From the NCBI GenBank assembly GCA_018268855.1, contig JAFDVR010000017.1, forward strand, positions 372,001 to 436,000: DNA of 64,000 nucleotides, read 5' to 3'. A model generated the notes under the pieces. It was not told the origin of the DNA, searched no databases, and was given only the letters and a program-made list of their open reading frames with translations. Of the stretch, positions 9,635 through 18,232 are shown piece after piece. Each line of letters begins with the position of its first letter. The first letter of the stretch is position 1. This DNA is from Acidobacteriota bacterium. Lineage in GTDB: Bacteria > Acidobacteriota > Terriglobia > Terriglobales > Acidobacteriaceae. Both the position numbers and the translations under genes were made by a program.

Positions 9635-10522
9635 ATGTCCGACAGTGGGACCGCCAGCCAGCCACGAATCCTTACGCGCAGACGATTTCTGGTAGGGCTG
9701 GGAGCGGCGGCTTTGGGTGGTACGGGGCTTTACGGCTATGCATATGGGCCGGGGCGGCACCACGTTGTCGTGGTGGAGCATGATGTTTATATTCCTGACC
9801 TTCCTGCGGCCTTCAACGGGTTCACCATCGCACAGATGTCAGATTTTCACTTTGGGCCGGTGGCAGAAGCGCCCATTGTGGATCATGCTGTCGATATTGT
9901 GAATGCGATCCAACCTTCGCTGACCGTGCTGACCGGTGATTTCATCACTGCCGATCATCACAATAATCAAAACAATCTGGACGCTGCTGCGCGAGCGGCC
10001 ATTGCCCTGTCGCGCATCAACGGGCCTCGTTTCGCTTCGCTAGGCAATCACGACACCATCGATCTGCAAGGCGTTATCAAAGCACTCGTGTCGCGCAAGA
10101 TTCCGGTGCTGCGCAATGCACGCGTGGCGCTGGAATCCAAAGGCGAACGAATGTGGCTGGCTGGTGTCGCCGATATCTGTTTGGATCTTCCTGATCCGTT
10201 GAAGACCTTACCGGAATACACGCTAAACGAGCCGGTTATCCTGCTGGGCCATGCGCCTGATTATGTGGATGACATCGTGAAGGTGACAAAAGTGCACAAC
10301 CGCCGTTGCGACTTGATGCTCTGCGGGCACACGCACGGCGGCCAGGTGAATCTTCCATTGGTAACGCGCGGTATGCTGCCCGATTGGGGCAAGAAGTACG
10401 TTCAGGGCCCGTTTCAGCGGGAGAGTACGTTGCTTTATGTGAACCGGGGATTGGGGACCATTCATCTGCCTATACGGTTCAATGCTCCGCCGGAGATAAC
10501 GATTTTTCATCTGCACGCTTAG
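9635..10522 (+). CDS. Tat-exported metallophosphoesterase (YkuE-like)
   Basis: A 295-residue calcineurin-type phosphoesterase. Residues 14-20 (TRRRFLV) followed by a short glycine/alanine-rich hydrophobic stretch form a twin-arginine export signal. The metal motifs occur in order: SDFHFG (69-74), TGDFIT, LGNHDTI, LLGHAPD and CGHTHGGQ. Relatives such as YkuE act on phosphate esters at the cell surface; the substrate here is unknown. The ATG at 9635 is chosen because it precedes the Tat signal directly; the frame is open from 9410, but that part overlaps the divergent M24 peptidase and has no family match. It is monocistronic and ends at a bidirectional hairpin. Confidence 0.88.
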   Translation: MSDSGTASQPRILTRRRFLVGLGAAALGGTGLYGYAYGPGRHHVVVVEHDVYIPDLPAAFNGFTIAQMSDFHFGPVAEAPIVDHAVDIVNAIQPSLTVLTGDFITADHHNNQNNLDAAARAAIALSRINGPRFASLGNHDTIDLQGVIKALVSRKIPVLRNARVALESKGERMWLAGVADICLDLPDPLKTLPEYTLNEPVILLGHAPDYVDDIVKVTKVHNRRCDLMLCGHTHGGQVNLPLVTRGMLPDWGKKYVQGPFQRESTLLYVNRGLGTIHLPIRFNAPPEITIFHLHA

Positions 10523-10529
10523 TACGAAA

Positions 10530-10545
10530 GCCCGCATAAGCGGGC
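10530..10545. terminator. Bidirectional hairpin between convergent genes
   Basis: A perfect 6-bp stem GCCCGC/GCGGGC with loop ATAA lies between the convergent stops of the phosphoesterase (10522) and the HTH gene (10567). A TTTTG run follows at a distance on the plus strand. Confidence 0.65.
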
Positions 10546-10566
10546 CTCAATGTCGTTTTGTGTGGA

Positions 10567-10815
10567 TTATCGCGCCGATCTGACCGGCTTTTTCTGCTTT
10601 GGTTTCACTTCCGTGACCAGCTCAACGCCACTCTGGCGGTCCATCCACGCGTCGAGCAGAGACTTCTTAAAACGCCAGCGATTGCCGAGTTTGAATGCGG
10701 GGACAAAGCCTTCTGAAGCATAGCGATAGAGCGTGTCGCCGCTGATACCGAGGTAGTCCGCTGCCATGCGGATATCCATCACTTCGCGTACAGCGTGGTT
10801 TGGGGCGGCAGGCAT
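10567..10815 (-). CDS. Small excisionase-family helix-turn-helix DNA-binding protein
   Basis: An 82-residue protein with one MerR/excisionase-type winged HTH at about residues 13-60: MDIRMAADYLGISGDTLYRY, then GFVPAFKLGNRWRFKK, the typical 'tyrosine-rich recognition helix plus K.G..WRF' pattern of HTH_17/AlpA-like proteins. The C-terminus is basic (KPKQKKPVRSAR). GGAG sits 6 bases before the ATG. No integrase, phage gene or att repeat is nearby, so it is probably a stand-alone regulator rather than a working excisionase. Its target is unknown. Confidence 0.8.
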   Translation of the reverse strand: MPAAPNHAVREVMDIRMAADYLGISGDTLYRYASEGFVPAFKLGNRWRFKKSLLDAWMDRQSGVELVTEVKPKQKKPVRSAR

Positions 10816-10948
10816 GTTTGCTCCAGTGAGATTCAGGAATCGTAGGCCTTTCTTCTGGCCAGCTTCCTGTTTTTACCCCCTTCTCCACAGAGGTTTCAAG
10901 CACTTTCTTTGAGGCTTAACTCCTTTGTACATAACGGAGACGTAACAC

Positions 10949-12718
10949 TCATTCCCCCTCGCCATACATGGAGGCGATCTCGGCGGCATGTCGCTGAGCC
11001 ACGATGCGCCGCTTGAGTTTCATGCTAGGCGTGAGTTCGCCTGTTTCGATGGTCCATTCGATGGGCAGCAGCTTGAATCGCTTGATCTTTTCGAACGGAG
11101 CTAGATCGGCGTTTACGCGGTCCAACTCTGATTGGAAAAGAGCGAGAATCTGCGGATTTGTGACGATTTCTGTCTTGTTTGTGGTGTCGAGGCCCAAGGT
11201 CTTCGCCCGCTCCTCGAGAACCGGCAGATTGGGGGTCATAAGGGCGGTTACGTACTTGCGTTTGTCGCCCTGTAACGCTACGTGTCCGATCAAACTGCTT
11301 ACTTTCAGTTTGTTCTCTATCGGTTGAGGAGCAATGAACTTACCGTTCGTGGTCTTGATGAGTTCGCGCTTGCGGTCGGTGATGGTGAGATAGCCCTCGG
11401 AGTCGATATGTCCGATGTCTCCGGTGTGGAACCAGCCATCCGGTGTGAGCGCGTCGGCGGTGGCTTCGGGCTTGTTCCAGTAGCCCTTGAAAACGCTAGG
11501 GCCTCGGACTTCCAGTTCGCCATCTTCAGCGATGCGGCATTCGAGGTTGGCTACCGTCTTGCCGGTGGTTCCGATCTTGTGTGCGCCGGGGATGTTGACG
11601 CTGATGACGGGTGAGGTTTCGGTGAGGCCGTAACCTTCGAGCACGGGTATTCCTGCGTCGGCGAACCAGTTGGCGAGGTCGATGCCGAGCGGCGCGCCGC
11701 CGGAGACGAAGTAGCGCACGCATCCGCCGAAGGCTGCGCGGACTTTCTTATAGACGAGGACGTTGGCGATCTTCCACAGCGGCGACGCGGGCGTCTTTCC
11801 TGCCAGCAAGGGCGCGTGATGACTGCGGCCTGTGCGGATGGCCCAGTGCAGGATCTTCTTCTTTACGGGGCTGCCGCTGGACTTCTGTTCGACGGAGTGG
11901 CGGATGCGTTCGTACAAGCGTGGGACGGCTACGAAGATAGTCGGTTTGACTGCCTGGAATGCAGGCATGAGGCGGTCGACGCGGCCGCAGTAGGCGACGG
12001 TGGTGCCGGTGGCGTAGAGAAGGTAGTCCACGTGCCGCGCGGTGACGTGCGAGAGCGGAAGGAAGGAGACGCAACTGTCGCTTGCGTTGAAAGAGAAGAG
12101 CGAAGTAGTCATCTCCAGGTTGGAGGCGATGTGGTTGTGCGTGAGCATGACGCCCTTGGCGTCGCCTGTGGTCCCGGAGGTGTAGATGATGGTTGCGAGA
12201 TCGTCGGGCTGGATGCTGCGCGTCGTGGCGTCGAAGTCGGCAAGCGGCGCGGTGGTGAGTGTGTCCGCGAAGTTAATGGTGTCTTCGAGTGGCTGCTTGA
12301 TGTCCATCACGACGATGGTGGTAACTGCGGTATTGCCCTGGTGCTCACGTACTTTCTTTGCCAGCTCGGTGTTGGAGACGACGCAGATCTTCGCGCCTGA
12401 GTCTTTGAGTTGCGCGGCGGTCTGCTCGCCGGTGAGCGTGGGAAAGAGCGGCACGCCGACTGCGCCGATGCTCATCACGCCGAAGTCAGTCACGGCCCAC
12501 TCCCAGCGGTTTTCCGCGATGAGTGCGATGCGGTCGCCCTTCTGCACGCCTTGCGAGCGCAGCCATCCGGCGAAGGACTTTACGCGCGCGACGAACTCGT
12601 TCGCGGAGATGGGTTTCCAGGTGTTGTCGGAGTCCTGCCAGAGCGCAACGCGGTCTTCGCCGCGGCCAGCGACGAACGCCAGTACGTCATTCAGCGTGGA
12701 TAGCTTCATAGCGAGCAT
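10949..12718 (-). CDS. Long-chain acyl-CoA synthetase (AMP-forming)
   Basis: A 589-residue adenylate-forming enzyme that activates fatty acids with ATP and CoA. The P-loop-like motif IYTSGTTGDAKGVMLTHN lies near residues 175-192; YGLTETSPVIS, the ATP-binding GWFHTGDIG and DRKRELIKTTNGK occur in family order. It resembles FadD15-type long-chain ligases. The frame is open to 12823, but similarity begins at MKLSTLNDVLAFVAG; ATGs at 12718 and 12709 are both possible and neither has a good ribosome site. The gene stands alone, separated from gltB by a terminator and a triple-hairpin repeat. Confidence 0.9.
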   Translation of the reverse strand: MLAMKLSTLNDVLAFVAGRGEDRVALWQDSDNTWKPISANEFVARVKSFAGWLRSQGVQKGDRIALIAENRWEWAVTDFGVMSIGAVGVPLFPTLTGEQTAAQLKDSGAKICVVSNTELAKKVREHQGNTAVTTIVVMDIKQPLEDTINFADTLTTAPLADFDATTRSIQPDDLATIIYTSGTTGDAKGVMLTHNHIASNLEMTTSLFSFNASDSCVSFLPLSHVTARHVDYLLYATGTTVAYCGRVDRLMPAFQAVKPTIFVAVPRLYERIRHSVEQKSSGSPVKKKILHWAIRTGRSHHAPLLAGKTPASPLWKIANVLVYKKVRAAFGGCVRYFVSGGAPLGIDLANWFADAGIPVLEGYGLTETSPVISVNIPGAHKIGTTGKTVANLECRIAEDGELEVRGPSVFKGYWNKPEATADALTPDGWFHTGDIGHIDSEGYLTITDRKRELIKTTNGKFIAPQPIENKLKVSSLIGHVALQGDKRKYVTALMTPNLPVLEERAKTLGLDTTNKTEIVTNPQILALFQSELDRVNADLAPFEKIKRFKLLPIEWTIETGELTPSMKLKRRIVAQRHAAEIASMYGEGE

Positions 12719-12793
12719 CGTACATGTTCGCTGTGGCTGCATGAAACATCCCTGGGCGGAACATCTCCATTCGAGATATATCTGTGCAGATAG

Positions 12794-12876
12794 AGCGCGC
12801 CTTCGGCGCTTGGATGGATACACCGCCGTATACCTGGGGCGTTGCCCCAGGCTGGTATAGAACGGGCCTTTGGCCC
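12794..12876. repeat. Triple-hairpin intergenic element, REP-like
   Basis: Three consecutive perfect hairpins fill this stretch: AGCGC/GCGCT (12794-12810), CCTGGGGC/GCCCCAGG with loop GTT (12833-12851), and GGGCC/GGCCC with loop TTT (12864-12876). It lies between the acyl-CoA synthetase and gltB and codes for nothing. The structure is typical of dispersed palindromic elements in acidobacterial genomes; that family placement is from memory, and copy number cannot be checked here. Confidence 0.65.
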
Positions 12877-12913
12877 TAAAAAGAGATGCAACAATCTATG
12901 GCCGTAGAAAGAG

Positions 12914-12947
12914 AATGGCCCGAAGCGCTTGAGCACTCCGGGCCATT
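12914..12947 (-). terminator. Probable gltB terminator
   Basis: A 9-bp stem AATGGCCCG/CGGGCCATT with a 16-base loop that can itself pair (AAGCGCTT) lies 18 bp past the gltB stop. The downstream T content on the minus strand is modest. Confidence 0.6.
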
Positions 12948-12964
12948 TCGGTTTTGTACTTTGT

Positions 12965-15900
12965 TTAGACCTGCGGTTTAGGGGTGAAGCGCACGAACCC
13001 CTTCGAGACGTTCTCCCAATCCGCGAGCATGGCTGCGGCCTTGCTGCTCTGTGACAGTTCGGCGTGGCGCTGCAGGAAGCGATGCAGGCGCTGTTGCGCG
13101 CCGGGGTCGGCTTCTTCGTAGGGCTGCGGCAGCAGGAACTCTTCGTGATACTGCTTGCGCGCCATGAACTTGCCGTCCGCGTCGTAGACCCACGCCAGGC
13201 CGCCGGTCATGCCTGCGCCGAAGTTGATGCCGACCGGACCGATGACGACGACAACGCCGCCTGTCATGTACTCGCATCCGTGGTCGCCGATGCCTTCCAC
13301 GACAGCCCATGCGCCGGAGTTGCGTACGGCGAAGCGCTCACCTGCCTTGCCTGCGGCGAAGAGGTGCCCCGCGGTTGCGCCGTAGAGAGCGACGTTGCCG
13401 AGGATGACGTGGTTGCCGCTGTCGTTCTTCGCAAGACCCTGCGCGCGGAGAACGATCTCGCCGCCGCTGAGGCCCTTGCCGACAAAGTCGTTGGCCTGAC
13501 CGTCGAGCGTGATCTGCATGCCTTCGACGGTGAATGCACCGAAGCTCTGTCCGGCTGTGCCGGTGACGTGCAGCTTCACGTCGGGCGTTGCGGCAGGCTT
13601 TTCGAGCGCAGCCTTCCAGACGGAGATCTCGCCAGCGATGCGTGCACCGAAGGCGCGGTCGCGGTTGGCGATGACAGCTTCCGCGGTAAAGGGCTTGCCT
13701 TCACGCACGGCTTCCATAGCGGGAGCGACGAACTGCTCTTCGAGTGCAGGACGCGACTGCGGACGATCGTTGCGCGCGCCCATCCAGCGGACCTCGCCGT
13801 GTTCCGGCTTAGCCAGCATGCGGGAGAGGTTGACGCCGCCGGTGTGGCGAACCTGTTCGAGCAGATCGACGCGGCCTGTGGCTGCTTCCAGCGACGGCAG
13901 GCCATAGCGTGCGAGCAGCGCCTGGATGTCGGTTGCGAGCTGTTCGAAGTAACGGATGACGTGCTCCGGCTTGCCGCGGAACTTCGCGCGAAGCTCAGGC
14001 TTCTGCGTGGCAATGCCTGTGGGGCAGGTGTTGAGATGGCACTGGCGCGCCATGTCGCAACCGAGCGAGACGAGCACTGCGGTGCCGAAGCCGAACTCGT
14101 CCGCACCGAGCAGCGATGCGATCAGCACATCACGCGCGGTGGAGAGACCGCCGTCGGTACGCAGACGGACGCGTCCGCGCATGCCGGTTTCGATGAGCGC
14201 CTGCTGCGCTTCGCTGAGGCCGAGCTCCCACGGATTGCCGGCGTACTTAATGCTCGACAGTGCAGCTGCACCTGTGCCACCTACGTTGCCGGCGATCACG
14301 ATGTAGTCGGCGTATGCTTTCGCGACACCCGCAGCGACCGTGCCAACACCACAGCCGGAGACAAGCTTGACGCCGACGGCTGCGCGCGGATTCACGCTCT
14401 TGAGATCGTGAATGAGCTGCGCGAGGTCTTCGATGGAGTAGATGTCGTGGTGCGGCGGAGGCGAGATGAGCGGCACGCCGGGCTGCGCATGACGCAGACG
14501 CGCGATGAGTCCGCTGACCTTGTGGCCTGGGAGCTGGCCGCCCTCACCGGGCTTGGCTCCCTGCGCGACCTTGATCTCGATCTCTTCAGCATGTGCCAGA
14601 TATTCGGCTGTGACGCCGAAGCGGCCTGAGGCGACCTGCTTGATCTTGTTGTTGAGAAGCGTGTGGACTGCGGGAGCTTGTACGAGCGGCTCCATCACGG
14701 CCACGCCTCCGTTGGCATCCTTCTTCGCGACCTGCACGAAGGCAGACTGCTCACCGGGTTCAGGGATACGGCGATTGCCGGAGTGCAGACGATAGACGTC
14801 TGCATCTTCTCCGCCCTCACCTGTATTGGAGCGGCCACCGAGCGTATTCATCGCCATGGTGATGGTGCTGTGGGCCTCAGGGCTGAGTGAACCGAGCGAC
14901 ATGGCGCTTGCGATGAAGCGTTTGTACATCGACTTGGGCTGTTCTACCTGGTCGAGCGAGAGCTCTGCGCCTGCGGGTCGAATCTCGAGCAGATCGCGGA
15001 GGACGTTGGGATCGTGCTCTTCCGCGCCCTTGGTGTAGATCTGGAAGGCCACGCGCGGGTCGGCGGGAGGGGGCACGTTGCGCGCGCTGCCTACGACTGA
15101 CTGCAAAGCTTTGACCGAGGGCGGCTGCCAGGCGTGCGGCTCTGCGTTATCGGCACGGCGAAACTTTACCCAGCCATAGTCGGGCAGATCATCGCGTTTG
15201 ACGTCGGCAACAATGGGAGTCTGCGCGGCGGTCCACTGCTGACGAATCTGGGCTTCGATTTCTGCATAGCCAAGGCCGCCGATGGGAGCGGGCGTCTTGG
15301 GGAAGCAGCGTGCGACGAGCTCGTCGGAGAGACCGAGGATGTCGAACTGGTAGGCACCGCGATAGCTGTCCACGCTGCTGATGCCCATCTTCGACATGAT
15401 CTTCGCGAGACCAGCGTCGAAAGCCTTGAGCATTTTCTTTTCGGGCGTCTGCTTGTTTTCGCCTTCGGGGGCCGCGAGGCGCGCTGTTTCGAGAGCAAGC
15501 CAGGGGCAGACTGCTCCTGCGCCGTAGCCGATGAGCACGGCCGCGTGGTGCACGTCGCGCACGTCGCCCGCGTCGGCCATGATGCCCGCGAGCGGACGCA
15601 GACCGGCATCCACCAGAGCGTGATGTACGACGCTGACGGCGATCGCCATGGGAATCGGAAACTCATTGACAGAGGCTGTGCGGTCGCTGATGACCAGCAA
15701 CTGCGTTCCGGCTGCGACGAGTTCGACAGCGTTGGCGCAGAGAGCTTCAATACCTATCTTGAGCGAGAAGTCCTTGTTGAAGACACAGCGGAGTTCGCGC
15801 AGCTTGAGCGTGTCGCTGTGCGGATACTTGCCCTGGCGCAGCGCCTGCATCTTGCCAAGCGAGATGAAGGGCGAGAGGAGCGCGATGCCAGGCAGAGGGG

Positions 15901-17539
15901 CGCGTTTGTCGAGCATGTGCGACCACGGGCCGAGACGCGTGTGCAGCGACATGACGCAGGCTTCGCGCAGCGGATCGATAGCAGGATTGGTTACCTGCGC
16001 GAAACGCTGGCGGAAGAAGTGATAGAGCGGACGCGGCACCTTGGAGAGATACGCGAGCGGAGCGTCGTCGCCCATGGACCAGACGGGGTCTTTGCCGTCG
16101 GCGGCCATGGTCTGCAGCACCATGCGGACATCTTCTTTGGTGTAACCGAAGTTGCGTTGCGACTGCTGGACTTCGTCTGGCGACTTTTCGATGAGGTCGA
16201 CCCACTCGGCGGAGACGGTCTGGTCGTCGGCAAGTTCTGCGTAGACGGGATCGGAGTCGAAGAGATCGAGCGTCTGATCGTTATTGTAGAATCTCTTCTC
16301 TTCAAGATCGATCAGCAGCATCTCGCCGGGGCCGAGGCGTCCGCTTTCAATGACGGTGTTGGGATCGAGATCGACGAGACCAGCTTCAGAGCCGGCGACG
16401 ACGAGGCCATCGTTTGTGACAGCGAAGCGGCTGGGGCGCAGACCGTTGCGGTCGAGCAGCGCGCCTACATAGTGGCCGTCGGTGAAGGCCAGGGCGGCTG
16501 GGCCGTCCCATGGCTCGGTCACGTCCATGTGGTACTTGAGGAAGGGTGAGTTGCGCTCCACCATGGCGGCGGGCAACAGGATGCGGATCGCTTCAGCCAC
16601 GGTGCGGCCATTGCGCGTGAGCAGTTCTACAGTCTCGTCGAGCGAGGTGGAGTCTGTGCCATCTGCCGTGAGAATGGGCTGACATTCAGCAGGAAGCGTG
16701 GAGTAGCGTGCTTCCATGCGCGCGCGGTTGCCCCAGACGGTATTGATTTCGCCGTTGTGGGCCAGCATGCGTCCGGGCTGCGCGCGGTGCCATGCGGGGG
16801 TGGTATTGGTGGCGTAGCGCTGATGAAAGAGCGCGAAGGGTGTGACGAAGCGCTCGTCTTTCAGGTCGGGGAAGAACTCGGGCAGCAGGCGGCCACTACA
16901 CATCGACTTGTAGACGATGGTGCGGACGGAGAGCGAACAGACATAGCCCTGCACTTCGCCAGCCTCGCGGCGGCGCTCAAACTCTTTGCGCGCAATGTAC
17001 AGCTTGCGCTCGGAGGCTTCGGTGTTGCCGGGCTCGTCCGTCACGAGCACCTGGTGCACCTTAGGCATGGTGCTGAGGGCGATCTCACCGAGCGCTTCCG
17101 GCTTGACCGGAACATCGCGCCAGCCGAGGATCTCAAGGCCTTGGTTCTGTAGGCAGAGATCCATCACCTCGCAGGTCTTGTTCCCTTCAAGGAAAAGCAT
17201 GCCTACGCCGAGCGGTTTCGCCGCATCCAGCTTGATTCCCATTTCGGCCAGTAGAAGTTCGCGCGGAATGGCTGCGGAGATGCCTACGCCGTCGGAGCTT
17301 TTCCCGTCGGCTGCTACGGCGCCGCGGTGCGCGAGACGCGAGAGTGCGGTGAGTGCCTGCGCAAGAATGGCGTGGGAGGGCTCTGCGCTGATACGCGCGA
17401 CGAAGCCTACACCGCACGAATCGTGCTCATAAGCTGGGTCTAGCAACGTGGGTGCGGAGTACGCACTGACGGGCGAGACACGAATGCCTTGCGAAGCCGG
17501 TGAGGCCTCGCTCCGGAAGCTGACGCTACGGGAGTCCAT
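12965..17539 (-). CDS. gltB: Glutamate synthase (NADPH), large subunit
   Basis: At 1,524 residues this is a full-length GOGAT alpha subunit, which makes glutamate from glutamine and 2-oxoglutarate. The Ntn-type glutaminase domain starts at Cys42 (SCGVGF), normally exposed by removal of a propeptide; the 41 preceding residues fit that. The central and FMN-binding synthase domains follow, with the 3Fe-4S ligands in GCDMARQCHLNTCPTG, and the C-terminal beta-helix GXGXG-type domain closes the protein. gltD is not adjacent. The start lies about 100 bp from the ARG boxes of the divergent arg operon, so shared control is possible but not shown. Confidence 0.96.
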   Translation of the reverse strand: MDSRSVSFRSEASPASQGIRVSPVSAYSAPTLLDPAYEHDSCGVGFVARISAEPSHAILAQALTALSRLAHRGAVAADGKSSDGVGISAAIPRELLLAEMGIKLDAAKPLGVGMLFLEGNKTCEVMDLCLQNQGLEILGWRDVPVKPEALGEIALSTMPKVHQVLVTDEPGNTEASERKLYIARKEFERRREAGEVQGYVCSLSVRTIVYKSMCSGRLLPEFFPDLKDERFVTPFALFHQRYATNTTPAWHRAQPGRMLAHNGEINTVWGNRARMEARYSTLPAECQPILTADGTDSTSLDETVELLTRNGRTVAEAIRILLPAAMVERNSPFLKYHMDVTEPWDGPAALAFTDGHYVGALLDRNGLRPSRFAVTNDGLVVAGSEAGLVDLDPNTVIESGRLGPGEMLLIDLEEKRFYNNDQTLDLFDSDPVYAELADDQTVSAEWVDLIEKSPDEVQQSQRNFGYTKEDVRMVLQTMAADGKDPVWSMGDDAPLAYLSKVPRPLYHFFRQRFAQVTNPAIDPLREACVMSLHTRLGPWSHMLDKRAPLPGIALLSPFISLGKMQALRQGKYPHSDTLKLRELRCVFNKDFSLKIGIEALCANAVELVAAGTQLLVISDRTASVNEFPIPMAIAVSVVHHALVDAGLRPLAGIMADAGDVRDVHHAAVLIGYGAGAVCPWLALETARLAAPEGENKQTPEKKMLKAFDAGLAKIMSKMGISSVDSYRGAYQFDILGLSDELVARCFPKTPAPIGGLGYAEIEAQIRQQWTAAQTPIVADVKRDDLPDYGWVKFRRADNAEPHAWQPPSVKALQSVVGSARNVPPPADPRVAFQIYTKGAEEHDPNVLRDLLEIRPAGAELSLDQVEQPKSMYKRFIASAMSLGSLSPEAHSTITMAMNTLGGRSNTGEGGEDADVYRLHSGNRRIPEPGEQSAFVQVAKKDANGGVAVMEPLVQAPAVHTLLNNKIKQVASGRFGVTAEYLAHAEEIEIKVAQGAKPGEGGQLPGHKVSGLIARLRHAQPGVPLISPPPHHDIYSIEDLAQLIHDLKSVNPRAAVGVKLVSGCGVGTVAAGVAKAYADYIVIAGNVGGTGAAALSSIKYAGNPWELGLSEAQQALIETGMRGRVRLRTDGGLSTARDVLIASLLGADEFGFGTAVLVSLGCDMARQCHLNTCPTGIATQKPELRAKFRGKPEHVIRYFEQLATDIQALLARYGLPSLEAATGRVDLLEQVRHTGGVNLSRMLAKPEHGEVRWMGARNDRPQSRPALEEQFVAPAMEAVREGKPFTAEAVIANRDRAFGARIAGEISVWKAALEKPAATPDVKLHVTGTAGQSFGAFTVEGMQITLDGQANDFVGKGLSGGEIVLRAQGLAKNDSGNHVILGNVALYGATAGHLFAAGKAGERFAVRNSGAWAVVEGIGDHGCEYMTGGVVVVIGPVGINFGAGMTGGLAWVYDADGKFMARKQYHEEFLLPQPYEEADPGAQQRLHRFLQRHAELSQSSKAAAMLADWENVSKGFVRFTPKPQV

Positions 17540-17625
17540 ACTTCAATATACTTCGCTCCTCTGACAATAGCGAGAGGAATGCGACCCTTCTTTTGTTTTC
17601 GTAGAACAGAGATGCGTCAAAGGGC

Positions 17626-17674
17626 TTGACGCCAGGCTTGTGTATATTTATACATGATATTGTATTTTTATGCA
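17626..17674 (+). promoter_or_regulatory. Sigma-70-like promoter of the arg operon overlapped by two ARG boxes
   Basis: The sequence shows TTGACG (17626-17631), a 17-bp spacer and TATACA (17649-17654). The -10 is part of a perfect palindrome TGTATATTTATACA (17641-17654). A second palindrome TGTATTTTTATGCA (17661-17674) lies 20 bp further on, centre to centre. Known ArgR operators are paired AT-rich 18-bp palindromes about two helical turns apart covering the promoter, and argR itself is the first gene downstream. Autoregulated arginine repression is inferred. The start point of transcription is not known. Confidence 0.75.
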
Positions 17675-17791
17675 TTCGAAGCGTAGCCGGATGGGGCTGC
17701 GCATTTTTGCTGTTCAAAGCCGGAAGCATACGGATACGGAAGAGAGATTTATGCAGGCCTGCTACACCGGTCTGAGGAAAGGAGAGAGCCT

Positions 17792-18232
17792 TTGAAACTA
17801 CCCCGCCATTCAGCGATTCGCGAACTTCTGGTGACGACCTCCATCACCAGCCAGGACGAGTTGCGCAAGAAGCTGGCCAAGCGCGGATTTATGGTGACGC
17901 AGGCGACGCTCTCCCGCGATATTCACGAACTGCGTATCTATAAAGGGCCGAGCGGCTATGCCCTGCCCAATGCCGTGGCGGAAGAGGACGATGACGACCC
18001 GGGCATCAAGGAGACGCTGGAGAACTTCGGGCTTCGCGTACGGCAGGCGCAGAATTTGCTGGTTGTGATTACGACGACTGGAAGCGCGCAGCCGATTGCC
18101 GCAGCGCTCGATTACGAAGATTGGCCTGAGGTTGTGGGCACCATTGCCGGAGACGATACCGTGCTCGTTATCTGCACGGATGTGAAACAGGCGGACACGG
18201 TCCGCGCACGTATGGAAGGGATGATCGGTTGA
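17792..18232 (+). CDS. argR: Arginine repressor
   Basis: A 146-residue transcription factor that binds ARG boxes as a hexamer when arginine is present. The N-terminal winged helix covers 1-70, including TQATLSRDIHELRIYK. The C-terminal oligomerisation and arginine-binding domain has GTIAGDDTVLVIC, with the paired aspartates that contact arginine. The start is TTG at 17792, supported by GGAAAGGAGAG a few bases upstream. It is the first gene of the arginine operon, which it probably represses together with itself. Its stop overlaps the argC start (TTGA), so translation is coupled. Confidence 0.93.
   Translation: MKLPRHSAIRELLVTTSITSQDELRKKLAKRGFMVTQATLSRDIHELRIYKGPSGYALPNAVAEEDDDDPGIKETLENFGLRVRQAQNLLVVITTTGSAQPIAAALDYEDWPEVVGTIAGDDTVLVICTDVKQADTVRARMEGMIG

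Noticed and set aside
10567..10815. Excisionase of an integrated element
   Set aside because: No integrase, phage gene, att-like repeat or composition shift is seen nearby.
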